A DNA stretch of 63,285 nt from Sphaerimonospora mesophila NBRC 14179 = JCM 3151 (GCA_001552515.1 BCRI01000025.1:1-63285), one strand, 5' to 3'. Positions 9,860-17,965 are shown, numbered from the stretch's first letter. The notes: generated by a model from the sequence alone, not told the origin. Program-made: numbers and translations.

Positions 9860-11575
9860 CCCCGGTCGTCACCATCAGCAACCTGTCGGTGGAGTTCGCC
9901 ACCGACACCGGCCGGGTCACCGCCGTGGCGGACGTCTCCCTGGAGGTACGCCCCCGGGAGGTGCTGGCGATCGTCGGCGAATCCGGTTCCGGCAAGACGG
10001 TGACCGCCAAGTCCATCCTGCGGATGCTGCCGGAGAACGCCACGATCGGCGGGCGGATCCTGCTGAACGGCGAGGACGTCGTACGGATGGACCACCGTAG
10101 GCTGCGCCGCGCGCGTGGGACCGACATAGCGATGGTCTTCCAGGAGCCCTCGACCGCGTTGAACCCGGTGTTCACGATCGGCTGGCAGATCGCGGAAGGG
10201 CTGCGGGCGCACCGCAGGATCACCCGTCGGCAGGCGCGCGAGCAGGCCGTGGAGTTCCTGCGCCGTGTCGGAATCCCAGAACCCGAAGTGCGGGTCGACT
10301 ACTACCCGCATCAACTGTCCGGAGGGCAGAAGCAGCGGGTGGTGATCGCCATGGCGCTGGCGCTCGACGCCAAGGTGATCGTGGCCGACGAACCCACCAC
10401 CGCGCTCGACGTCACCGTGCAGGCCGAGATCCTCGATGTGCTGCGCCGGGTGCGGGACGAGTTCGGCCGTTCCGTGGTGCTGATCACTCACAATATGGGC
10501 GTCGTCGCCGATCTCGCCGACCGGGTGGTCGTCATGAAGTCCGGTCAGATCGTGGAGGTGGCCGACACGACCACCCTGTTCCGCGCGCCGGAACACGACT
10601 ACACCGCGGCGCTGCTGGCCTCGGTTCCGTCGCTGGAGACGACGGTCGTCGCGGATCCACCGCGTACGGCCCTGGCCGAAGCGGGCGGCGATCAGCCGGT
10701 GATCAGGGCGCGGAACCTGGAGGTCACCTTCCCCGGCCGTTGGGGGGCAGGCGCCGTTCCGTGCCGTGTCAGATGTGTCCTTCGACCTCGGCCCAGGCGA
10801 AGTGCTGGGGCTGGTCGGGGAGTCCGGTTCGGGCAAGACGACCATCGGCCGCGCCATCGCCGGGCTGGTTCGTGCCAGCGGCGGCTCGCTGCGGGTGCTG
10901 GGCCGGGAAATGATCGGCGGCAAAGAGCGGGACATCCGGCCGATCCGTTCCCAGATCGGGTTCGTCTTCCAGGACCCGGCGACGAGCTTCAATCCCAAGA
11001 TGACGATCGCCGACTGCATCGCGGAACCGCTCATCGTCCACGGTCGGGCCGCGAGCATGTCGCAGGCCTGGCCCAGGGTGACGGAACTGCTCGACGCGGT
11101 CCACCTCTCGGCGACGCTCGCCACCCGCTACCCGCACGAGCTGTCCGGCGGGCAGCGGCAGCGCGCCAGCCTCGCCCGGGCCCTGGCCCTGGACCCGGCC
11201 CTGCTGATCGCCGACGAGCCCACGTCGGCCCTGGACGTCTCCGTACAGGCCAGGGTGCTCAAGGTGTTCTCCGAACTCCAGGAGCGGCTGGGCTTCGCCA
11301 CCCTGTTCATCAGCCACGACCTGGCCGTGGTCGGCATGCTCGCGCAGCGGATCGCGGTGCTGCGCGGCGGCGAGCTGATCGAACTCGACACGGCGCGCCG
11401 GGTGCTCGCCAGCCCGGCCCACCCCTACACGCAGCGCCTGCTCGCCTCGGTGCCGGTGCCCGACCCGGTCGCCCAGGCACAGCGCCGCCGGCACTGGCAG
11501 GAGCTGGTGGCCTCGGACCGGCCTGCCCCCGCGGTAACGGCGGAGGGACAGGCCCCGGCCGTACGGGAGGCCTGA
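9856..11575 (+). pseudogene. Fused DppD–DppF ABC ATPase, interrupted by a +1 frameshift
   Basis: The first ATPase is complete in frame: Walker A GESGSGKT, Q-loop FQEP, signature LSGGQKQR, Walker B VIVADEPTTALD, H-loop LITHNMG. It then begins a second unit (VIRARNLEVTFPGRW) and loses frame in a run of six Gs at 10742–10747. Removing one G restores WGGQAPFRAVSDVSFDL and joins the intact second ATPase ending at 11575, about 572 residues in total. Fused twin ATPases of this kind are common in actinobacteria. As read, the first frame would run on as nonsense to 11904. This could be a genuine mutation, a sequencing error in the homopolymer, or ribosomal/transcriptional slippage. Confidence 0.8.
10766..11575 (+). 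CDS. Second ATPase half of the peptide ABC transporter (DppF-like), open from an internal GTG
   Basis: 269 residues if started at GTG 10766. All ATPase motifs are intact: GESGSGKT, FQDPATSFNP, LSGGQRQR, LLIADEPTSALD, FISHDLAV, then the C-terminal HPYTQRLLASVP of oligopeptide-transporter ATPases. The frame is open a little upstream of the GTG, consistent with a fused protein broken by the G-run frameshift. No ribosome-binding site precedes the GTG, so independent translation is doubtful. If it is made separately, the transporter could still be functional as two ATPases. Confidence 0.7.
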   Translation: MSDVSFDLGPGEVLGLVGESGSGKTTIGRAIAGLVRASGGSLRVLGREMIGGKERDIRPIRSQIGFVFQDPATSFNPKMTIADCIAEPLIVHGRAASMSQAWPRVTELLDAVHLSATLATRYPHELSGGQRQRASLARALALDPALLIADEPTSALDVSVQARVLKVFSELQERLGFATLFISHDLAVVGMLAQRIAVLRGGELIELDTARRVLASPAHPYTQRLLASVPVPDPVAQAQRRRHWQELVASDRPAPAVTAEGQAPAVREA

Positions 11576-11576
11576 C

Positions 11577-11610
11577 AAAGGCCTCCTCACCTCGACCCCG
11601 AGGCCTCCGG
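11577..11610 (+). terminator. Terminator-like hairpin after the peptide transporter operon
   Basis: AGGCCTC (11579–11585) pairs with GAGGCCT (11600–11606) immediately after the stop codon. The same AGGCCTCCGG at 11601–11610 also pairs perfectly with CCGGAGGCCT at 11803–11812, so an alternative much longer fold encloses the palindromic repeat at 11621–11786. Confidence 0.5.
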
Positions 11611-11620
11611 TTCTGTCGAT

Positions 11621-11786
11621 CTAGTGCCCCTCCCGCCAATCTTTGCCCCGTCGCGTCGTCCAGGGCGGCACCTCGCGGCGTTGGAGTCGTCGCTCGTAGC
11701 TCCGCTACTCAGCTCCTCCTCCGCCTTGCGATGCACCACCCTGGCCGCCGCTCCTTCCGGGCAAACCTTGGCGGTCGCGGCACTAG
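11621..11786. repeat. CTAG-bounded 166-bp palindromic element, copy 1
   Basis: Starts and ends with CTAG. The 28-bp termini are inverted (5' CTAGTGCC…TTTGCCC on both strands, 22 of 28 positions matching). The inner part is shared with the element at 58283–58447 in inverted orientation: a 23-bp identical block at 11712–11734 and a 14-bp identical hairpin block GTAGCGGAGCTACG (its complement at 11695–11708). The outer arm CCAGGG (11660–11665)/CCCTGG (11739–11744) differs from copy 2 but still pairs. It has no coding capacity. It resembles a MITE or a structured bidirectional terminator and lies between convergent genes. Confidence 0.75.
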
Positions 11787-11828
11787 GTCGATCGACCGCT
11801 TACCGGAGGCCTTGTTCGTCGTCGATCT

Positions 11829-11852
11829 ACCACCCGGGTTTCAGGGGGTGGT
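11829..11852 (-). terminator. Hairpin over the 3' end of the GH43 gene
   Basis: ACCACCC (11829–11835) and GGGTGGT (11846–11852) form a 7-bp stem that contains the GH43 stop codon. No T-run follows, so its terminator role is only probable. Confidence 0.4.
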
Positions 11853-13961
11853 CAGGTCGAAGCGGCGTACGGTCACCGAGCCGCCCAGGGACTGGGTGGC
11901 GTAGTTGAAGATCCCGAACCGGTAGCCCATGAAGAACTGCCAGGCGTTGTTCAGGGTGAAGGCCGGACCGAGCGTGGTGAAGTTCGTGCCGTCCGTGCTG
12001 TAGGAGAACCGGGCCTGCCGGCCCGAACCCGGCCGGATGTCGGCGTTGACGCGCAGCCAGATCCGGCCGCCCGACACCGCGGCCGAGGCCGCCTCGCTGC
12101 CGGTCGACGTGGTCTGCCAGCTGCTGTTCATCGTCAGGTTGTTGGTCATCACGACCCGGTACGCGCCGTTGTCACGGCGTACCCCGATCCAGGCCGAGGA
12201 GTCGCGCAGCATCGCGAGACCCGCCCGGTCGCCGTTGGCCATCGCCGAGTAGTCCAGCTCGATCGTCGCCGTGGACGATGGGCCCTGGATGCGGTGGGTC
12301 AGCGTGTTGCGCGCGTTGTACAGGTCGTTGGTGACGGTCGCGGTCTGCAGCCGCAGGCCGCTGCCGGACGACCACCTGCCGTTGTCGGGGTTGTGGTTCC
12401 ACTCCCAGCGTGGGTCGAGCGCGCTCGTGGTGAACGTGTCCGGGCCGATCATCGACTTGACGGTCTTGGCCGTGGAGATCGCCGGCTTCGGGTATGTGGC
12501 GCCCCAGCCGCCGTTCACGGTCTGCACGGAGGGCCACCCGTCGGAGCTCCACGAGATCGGCGCCAGCACCGGCACCCGGCCGCCGGGGAAGGCGTCGACG
12601 AACGCCATGTAGTACCAGGCGCCGTTCTGCGTCTGCACCAGGCCGCCCTGGTGCGGCACCCCGCCGCCGGAGATCGGGCTCGGCATGTTCAGCAGCACCT
12701 GGCGCATCTCGTACGGCCCCCACGGGCTGCTCGACCGCAGCACGTACTGGCCGTTGGCCGGGCGGGTCAGCCAGATGTAGTAGTAGCCGTTGCGCTTGTA
12801 GAAGCGGGCGCCCTCCAGCGTGCCGACGCTGGACGGGGTGCTGAACACCTGCTGGGCGCGCACCTGGCTGAGTCCGTCACCGGACAACTGCGCGACGCTG
12901 ATGTTCGAGTTGCCGTAGGCGACGTACATGGTGTCGTTGTCGTCGATCAGCAGACCGGCGTCGTAGTAGCAGTTGTTGATCCGCGCTCGCTTGGTCCATG
13001 TGCCGTCGACGGCGGTCGCGGTGTAGACGTAGGTGCGGTTGAACTCGGTGCAGCCGAGCCAGTAGAAGGTGCCGTTGCTCTTCCGGTAGTTGAACGCCGA
13101 GGCCCAGATGCCCTTGACGTAGGCGCGCCCGCCGTTGAGGTCGTAGGCGTTGGAGTCGAAGTCCAGCCGCGGCACGGAATGGCCCGCGTACTCCCAGTTG
13201 ACCAGGTCATAGGAGCGCAGGATCGGCGCGCCCGGCGAGTAGTGCATCGTCGAGGCCGAGTAGTAGTAGGCGTCGCCGACCCGGATGATGTCGCCGTCGG
13301 CGAAGTCCTGCCAGACGACGGGGTTGTCGTACCGGCCCGATGGCGTGGAAGGGGTGGGTGTGGGTGTGGGCGTGGGCGTGCCGCCGCCGCCGTCGTCGAC
13401 GCGGACGAGCTGCCACTGCTGGTTGTTTCCGCCCCAGTCGTCGTACTGGACGATGTTGGCGTTGTCCGCGGTGGAGGCGTTCTGGACTTCCAGGGCCTTG
13501 CCGCTGTTGCGGTTGATGAAGCGGACGTGGCCGCCGGAGCTGTCGGCCAGGCGCCACTGCTGGTTGGCGCCGTTGTGGTCGGTCCACTGCACGATTTCGG
13601 CGGCGTTGGCGGTGGACCAGTTGTAGACGTCGAGGACCTTGCCGGAGTGGCGGGATTTGATGCGGTAGTAGCCGCCGCCGGAGTCGACGAACTGCCATTG
13701 CTGGTTGGCGTTGCCGCCGCGGGTCCACTGGGTGATGCGGGCACCGTCGTTGGTGGCGAAGTTGTAGACGTCGAGGGCCTTGCCGCTGTTGCGGTTGACC
13801 AGGATGTACCAGGCGTTGGTGTCGACGGTCGCGGCCGATGCCGGGCCGGTGCCGAGCACGAGCGCGGAGGCGGTCAGGACGACGGCGGCCACGGCGGCGA
13901 TCAGTGATCGCCAGTGGCGCCGCACAGGGAGGGCTCTGGGGACCTCACCGATGGTGATCAT
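11841..13961 (-). CDS. Secreted GH43 glycosidase with N-terminal ricin-type lectin domain
   Basis: 706 residues. A signal peptide (hydrophobic LIAAVAAVVLTASALVL, cut after ASA near residue 43) is followed by a ricin B trefoil of three repeats, each ending NQQWxxV/L (residues about 45–195). A Thr-Pro linker comes next, then a GH43 five-bladed propeller (about 210–510; begins NPVVWQDFADGDIIRVGDAY) and a C-terminal beta-sandwich as in GH43 alpha-L-arabinofuranosidases/xylosidases. It acts outside the cell on arabinan or arabinoxylan side chains. AAGGA precedes the ATG at 13961. It is 84 bp downstream of the GH127 gene on the same strand and probably co-transcribed. Confidence 0.92.
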   Translation of the reverse strand: MITIGEVPRALPVRRHWRSLIAAVAAVVLTASALVLGTGPASAATVDTNAWYILVNRNSGKALDVYNFATNDGARITQWTRGGNANQQWQFVDSGGGYYRIKSRHSGKVLDVYNWSTANAAEIVQWTDHNGANQQWRLADSSGGHVRFINRNSGKALEVQNASTADNANIVQYDDWGGNNQQWQLVRVDDGGGGTPTPTPTPTPSTPSGRYDNPVVWQDFADGDIIRVGDAYYYSASTMHYSPGAPILRSYDLVNWEYAGHSVPRLDFDSNAYDLNGGRAYVKGIWASAFNYRKSNGTFYWLGCTEFNRTYVYTATAVDGTWTKRARINNCYYDAGLLIDDNDTMYVAYGNSNISVAQLSGDGLSQVRAQQVFSTPSSVGTLEGARFYKRNGYYYIWLTRPANGQYVLRSSSPWGPYEMRQVLLNMPSPISGGGVPHQGGLVQTQNGAWYYMAFVDAFPGGRVPVLAPISWSSDGWPSVQTVNGGWGATYPKPAISTAKTVKSMIGPDTFTTSALDPRWEWNHNPDNGRWSSGSGLRLQTATVTNDLYNARNTLTHRIQGPSSTATIELDYSAMANGDRAGLAMLRDSSAWIGVRRDNGAYRVVMTNNLTMNSSWQTTSTGSEAASAAVSGGRIWLRVNADIRPGSGRQARFSYSTDGTNFTTLGPAFTLNNAWQFFMGYRFGIFNYATQSLGGSVTVRRFDLTTP

Positions 13962-14045
13962 GAGTTTTTCCTTCGATCTCCGGGCCGGGCGGCCCGGTGG
14001 GGGGATGTACGACGGGCCGACGCTGAGCTTTCGTCGCGTCGGCGG

Positions 14046-16805
14046 CTACACGAATCGCCAGAGGTGATCATTGGCTCCGTTGTCGTCGGAGAGTACGATC
14101 TGGGCGCCCTGAGCGGTGGAGCCGCCGCTCACGCCGAGGACCCGGCCGCCGTTGGCGCACTGGATGCGGAAGTACCCGTTGGATCCGTACCGCAGCCGCC
14201 ACCGGTGGTCGGCGGTGCCGTTGTCGTCCCACTGGATCACCCGGGCGCCCACCGTGGTGGACATGTTCTCCACGCCGAGCACCTTGCCGCTGTTGGAGTT
14301 GCGCAGGCGCAGGTAGCCGCCGGAGTCGACCACCGCGGTCCACAGATGGTCGGCGGTGCCGCTGTCGCCCCACTGGATCACCAGGCCGCCGTTGGTGGTG
14401 GACATGTTCTGCACACCCAGCACGAGTCCGCTGGCCAGGTTCTGGATCCGCCGCGCCCCGTTGGGCACGAACCGCCACCTGTTGTCCGCGCTGCCGTTGT
14501 CGGAGTCCTGGGCGGCCTGCGCCCCGTTGGCGGTGGAGCCGTTGAGAATGCCGAGCAGCTTGCCGCTGTTTACGTTGCGGATCTTGTGGGATCCGTCGCC
14601 GGCGTCGATGATCGTCCAGCGGTGGTCGGCGGTGCCGTTGTCGGTCCACTGCAGGATGCGGGCGTTGTCGGCGGTGGACATGTTCTCCACGCCGAGCACC
14701 TTGCCGCTGTTGACGTTGCGCAGCCGTACGGCGCCGCCGTCCACGATCATCTCCCAGTCGTGGTCGGCGGTGCCGTTGTCGGTCCACTGCAGTGCCGTCC
14801 CGCCGTCGGCGGTGGACATGTTCTGGATGCCCAGCACGAGACCGCTGGCGGCGTTGACCAGACGGTAGCTCGCGTTCCCGCCTCCGCCGCTGCCGCCGCC
14901 GGTGTTCCAGTAGACGGTGTAGTTGTGCCCGTGCGCGTCGTAGAACGGGCCGAGGTTCACCGACGATCCGTTGGCGGTGGCCGTGAACGCCAGCGACGTG
15001 GTGCTGGTCCGGGTGATCGACGCGGTGTTCAGGGCCGGCAGTGCCGACAGAGCGGTGTTGCCGTAGTTTCCGGACAGGACGACCGGGCCGTACGTGATCG
15101 CCGCGACGTTCGGGTTGTCGTTGGCGGCCTTCATGAGCACGCGCATGGGCAGGCGCACGGTGACGGTGTCGCCGGAGGACCACGTGCGGGTGAGGGTCGC
15201 GTACGTGCCGGGGGTGGTGTCGACGTTCTGCTGGACGCCGTTGACGCTGATCGTGGCGCCGGTGGTCCAGGACGGGATGCGGACGCGCATCGACCACGAC
15301 CCGCCGGCGTTCCCGGTGACCTCCAGGGTGGTGGTGTCGCTCGCCGGGTAGGACGTCGTCTGGGTGACCGTGATCCCCCGCTGGGTCCAGTTCAGCACCG
15401 ACGGAGTGAACAGGTTCACCGTCAGCGTGGTGCCGTTGTAGAAGTAGATGGAGTCCATCAGCGCCGTGTTGACCTCCACACCCGTGCCCTGGCAGCACCA
15501 GAACGAGTTGTAGTCGGTGCTGTAGGTGCCGCCGCCCCACGCCGGGCCCACACCACGACGGCCACCCGGCTTGAGCGGCGTGAAGTAGGTGATGTGCCCG
15601 TGGGAGTCGGCCGGGTTCTGCGCGCCGATGACGTGGTTGAGCAGCGCCTGCTCGTAGAAGTCGAAGTACGCCACCCGGTTCGGGTCCAGCAGCCACAGCT
15701 CGCGGGTCAGCTTGAGCATGTTGTAGCTGTTGCAGTGCTCACAGGTGTCGTTGGCGAGATATCCGGCGATCGCGTTGGGGGCTCGGAAGTGCTCCGCCTG
15801 GCTGTTGCCGCCGATCGCGTAGGTGTGCGCGCCGACGGTGATGTTCCAGGCGTTGGTGGCGATGTCCCGGTAGCGGGTGGTGCCGGTGGCCTTGTACTCG
15901 CGGGCCGCGCCGACCCACTTGGGCACCTGGGTGTTGGCGTGCAGACCGTTGAGCTGGTCCTGGTTGGACGCCAGCGGGTTGAACGCGGCGGCGTGGTCGA
16001 ACCGCTGGGCGGCGGTCAGCCAGCGGGCGTCGCCGGTCTGCTGGTACAGGTCGGCCAGTACGGCGTTCATGCCGCCGAACTCGGTGCCCAGCATGGCCTG
16101 CATCTGGGCGGCGGACAGCCTGCCGGTCCGCCAGTCGACCCAGCCGGCGAGCGCCAGCAGCACGTCACGCGCCTGGGTACTCCCGATGTGGCGCCACACG
16201 TCGAGCAGACCGGCCATGGTCTTGTGGATGCAGTAGTACGGCACGTTGCCGTTGTTCAGCGTGCGGGCCTCGAGGGCGTTGAAGTCGGACTCGGGAAAGC
16301 CCGACAGGTAACCGGTGTTGAATCCGGCCGCGCCGTTGTTGGCCTGGCACTTGGCCATTTCGGCGACCATGTAGGTGGCCTTGTCCCGGCATGTGGTGTC
16401 GCCGAGCACGGCGTACGCCTGCGCCCACGCGCTGAGGAGGTGCCCCTGCATATGGGTGCGGAACGGGAACGAGGGGGCGTCCCACCCCCCGTTCGTCGCC
16501 GCCCCCTGCGTGGACAGGCGGTGGTTGGCCCGGAAGTTGTACAGCATTCGGTTGACGTCGACGAACCGCAGGTACGACAGCGTGCGGTTCTGGTTGTCCA
16601 TCCAGCGTCCGGCGGTCAGCCGCACCTGCCCCAGCTCGAACGGGTACATGGACACGCCGATGTCGGGCCGTGCCGGGGCGACAGCGGCCTGAGCCGTGGC
16701 GGCCTGGGCCGTGGTGGCGGCGGCTACCTGCCCGGCGGCGGAGGCGACGACGGCGATGCCCGCCGTCTGAAGTAACTGTCGGCGGCTGAGCGGTGATAGC
16801 GACAT
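14046..16805 (-). CDS. Secreted GH127-type beta-L-arabinofuranosidase with C-terminal ricin-type lectin domains
   Basis: 919 residues from ATG 16805, which has AGGAG seven bases upstream; the longer in-frame start at 16928 overlaps the operator and is unlikely. A Tat signal (SRRQLLQTAG, residues 7–16) precedes a DUF1680/GH127 domain (about 48–630). Zinc/active-site cysteines known from HypBA1-type enzymes are visible in TCEHCNSYN (near 355) and FWCCQGTG (near 437). The C-terminus has two ricin-type trefoils made of six repeats ending ADHxW/NDHLW. It would release beta-L-arabinofuranose from plant glycoproteins or arabinans. Tat export implies folding before secretion. Confidence 0.9.
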   Translation of the reverse strand: MSLSPLSRRQLLQTAGIAVVASAAGQVAAATTAQAATAQAAVAPARPDIGVSMYPFELGQVRLTAGRWMDNQNRTLSYLRFVDVNRMLYNFRANHRLSTQGAATNGGWDAPSFPFRTHMQGHLLSAWAQAYAVLGDTTCRDKATYMVAEMAKCQANNGAAGFNTGYLSGFPESDFNALEARTLNNGNVPYYCIHKTMAGLLDVWRHIGSTQARDVLLALAGWVDWRTGRLSAAQMQAMLGTEFGGMNAVLADLYQQTGDARWLTAAQRFDHAAAFNPLASNQDQLNGLHANTQVPKWVGAAREYKATGTTRYRDIATNAWNITVGAHTYAIGGNSQAEHFRAPNAIAGYLANDTCEHCNSYNMLKLTRELWLLDPNRVAYFDFYEQALLNHVIGAQNPADSHGHITYFTPLKPGGRRGVGPAWGGGTYSTDYNSFWCCQGTGVEVNTALMDSIYFYNGTTLTVNLFTPSVLNWTQRGITVTQTTSYPASDTTTLEVTGNAGGSWSMRVRIPSWTTGATISVNGVQQNVDTTPGTYATLTRTWSSGDTVTVRLPMRVLMKAANDNPNVAAITYGPVVLSGNYGNTALSALPALNTASITRTSTTSLAFTATANGSSVNLGPFYDAHGHNYTVYWNTGGGSGGGGNASYRLVNAASGLVLGIQNMSTADGGTALQWTDNGTADHDWEMIVDGGAVRLRNVNSGKVLGVENMSTADNARILQWTDNGTADHRWTIIDAGDGSHKIRNVNSGKLLGILNGSTANGAQAAQDSDNGSADNRWRFVPNGARRIQNLASGLVLGVQNMSTTNGGLVIQWGDSGTADHLWTAVVDSGGYLRLRNSNSGKVLGVENMSTTVGARVIQWDDNGTADHRWRLRYGSNGYFRIQCANGGRVLGVSGGSTAQGAQIVLSDDNGANDHLWRFV

Positions 16806-16913
16806 CTGAACTCCTGTGGGCTGGGTGAACCGATATGGGCGGGCTGGTAGTACGGGTGGGCCGATATAGGCGGCTGGTACGGCCGAGTCGGCACCGTGGT
16901 CGTGACCTGTCGT

Positions 16914-16927
16914 TGTTAGCGCTAACA
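16914..16927. promoter_or_regulatory. LacI-type operator 1 (perfect 14-bp palindrome)
   Basis: TGTTAGCGCTAACA at 16914–16927 is a perfect palindrome of the LacI-family class used in actinobacterial sugar operons. It lies about 110 bp upstream of the GH127 start and should repress the GH127–GH43 unit until an arabino-oligosaccharide is present (inference). Confidence 0.8.
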
Positions 16928-16996
16928 CGACCCCTCAAGGCGTGCTTCACGCGAGGCGGTCGTGCCGTCGCCGCCGACGAGAGCTGCTCACTTTAG

Positions 16997-17030
16997 AGTT
17001 AGCGCTAACACTAAGGCTCTAACGCTAAGG
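16997..17030. promoter_or_regulatory. LacI-type operator 2 with an adjacent half-site
   Basis: GTTAGCGCTAAC at 16998–17009 repeats the core of operator 1 about 84 bp away (eight helical turns, suited to looping). A further imperfect CTAACGCTAAGG half-site follows at 17019–17030. Confidence 0.75.
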
Positions 17031-17354
17031 CTCTTCCGGATGCGGACTCACCCGTGAGGGGACGGCGAAACGCATCGGGCCCGGCGTCGTGCTCAGGCAT
17101 CCATTTCCGCCTCCAGGCCTCGTGGTGACGTTCGGTGATGGAAACCCGGTCCACCGGGGAGCACGCCACGGGAGCCGGACGTGACATCGGAGGTCCAGGC
17201 TGCGGCTCCTCGGCCAGTGGACCGGAGCGCCACTATGCGCGAGCGAACATCGGCGGGAGGGAACGCGTCAACGACGGGCGTTCCTGCCGCCTGCCCCGGT
17301 GCTTCGCCGATGGTCCTGACCTCGGTGTCGAGGACGATCGGAGAGCGCGGGGAA

Positions 17355-17367
17355 ATGAAACTTTCAT
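17355..17367. promoter_or_regulatory. ATGAAACTTTCAT palindrome (GAAAnTTTC class)
   Basis: A 13-bp palindrome centred on C. A second GAAAnTTTC palindrome occurs upstream of the GH26 mannanase at 39314–39326. Such motifs are known operators near xylanolytic genes in Streptomyces (the XlnR-type CGAAAnTTTCG). The surrounding 17045–17480 holds no convincing gene. Confidence 0.4.
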
Positions 17368-17479
17368 ATCACGCGGCGCTAGGTTTCTCGGCCGAAGAAG
17401 GTGAGCCGAAGCACTCCTCCAGGCGGTCGATCCCGTAGACCGATGTGGACCCGGGCGCTTCCGCGAACCGGATCACGCT

Positions 17480-17675
17480 TGGGCTGGGTGCCGCAGTCGG
17501 TTCGCCCTGCCCGCCAGGCAGGCGCGTCGTAAGAGGGAACCCGGTGTGATTCCGGGGCTGCCCCGCAGCGGTGAGTGGGAGCGACCGCCGTCACACGCAC
17601 TGGACCTGAAGATCCGGGAAGCGACGGCCAGTAGGAACGAGCATCACGCCCACAAGTCCGAAGACCTGCCGCTCC
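17480..17675 (+). ncRNA. Cobalamin riboswitch
   Basis: The conserved core AAGAGGGAACCCGGTG is at about 17530, followed by TCCGGGGCTGCCCCGCAGCG and then the B12 box GCCCACAAGTCCGAAGACCT at 17648–17667. Peripheral stem P2/P3-like pairing (CTGCCCGCCAGGCAG) precedes the core. An expression-platform hairpin CCGCACG/CGTGCGG lies at about 17677–17697. Boundaries are approximate. The only ORF it could control is the 46-codon one at 17820. Confidence 0.9.
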
Positions 17676-17676
17676 C

Positions 17677-17697
17677 CGCACGTTCCCCGCGTGCGGT
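17677..17697 (+). terminator. Expression-platform hairpin after the B12 box
   Basis: CCGCACG and CGTGCGG form a 7-bp stem immediately after the B12 box. It could act as a riboswitch-linked terminator or as an RBS-independent structural switch; no T-run follows. Confidence 0.45.
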
Positions 17698-17819
17698 GAC
17701 GTCGACGGCCTCGATGGTGGGCCCGGCGAGACCGGGCAGGCCCATGCGCCTGTCCACCGGTTACGCCTTCGCACTCCCGGGACCGCCGAGGTCTCTCGTG
17801 ACTCGCGAAGGAGAGTTCC

Positions 17820-17960
17820 GTGACCGACACCCTCGCCGCCGCGCTCGACACCGTGCACGACCATCAACGGCGTGGGCTCGACCACGAGCCGAAAAGAGTA
17901 CGTATAGGCCGGGGCCGAGCACGGGGCGGCCCGGCCCCGGCGGCGTCCCGCTCCACTTGA
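17820..17960 (+). CDS. 46-codon ORF downstream of the cobalamin riboswitch, unknown or truncated
   Basis: GTG at 17820 has GAAGGAG six bases upstream, a strong ribosome-binding site, and reads MTDTLAAALDTVHDHQRRGL… to a TGA at 17958. The first 25 codons look like a genuine N-terminus; the last 15 are Arg/Gly/Ala-rich and run through a GC hairpin (17909–17916 pairs with 17933–17940). I do not recognise the family. It may be the stub of a B12-regulated gene whose remainder was lost, or a leader peptide. It ends six bases from the convergent kinase gene. Confidence 0.45.
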   Translation: MTDTLAAALDTVHDHQRRGLDHEPKRVRIGRGRARGGPAPAASRST

Positions 17961-17965
17961 GCCGC

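Noticed and set aside
10742-10747. Programmed frameshifting as the default explanation
   Set aside because: There is no downstream stimulatory structure or slippery heptamer that I can identify; mutation or sequencing error is equally likely, so it is reported only as a possibility.
12294-13907. Long plus-strand ORF opposite the GH43 gene
   Set aside because: Antisense shadow: it has low-complexity Val/Arg composition, while the other strand encodes clear ricin and GH43 motifs.
13914-16775. 953-codon plus-strand ORF opposite the GH127 gene
   Set aside because: Shadow of a GC-rich gene; no domain-like sequence, and the minus strand has Tat, DUF1680 and ricin motifs.
16928-16928. Upstream start for the GH127 gene
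   Set aside because: It overlaps the LacI operator and lacks a ribosome-binding site; ATG 16805 gives a proper Tat signal.
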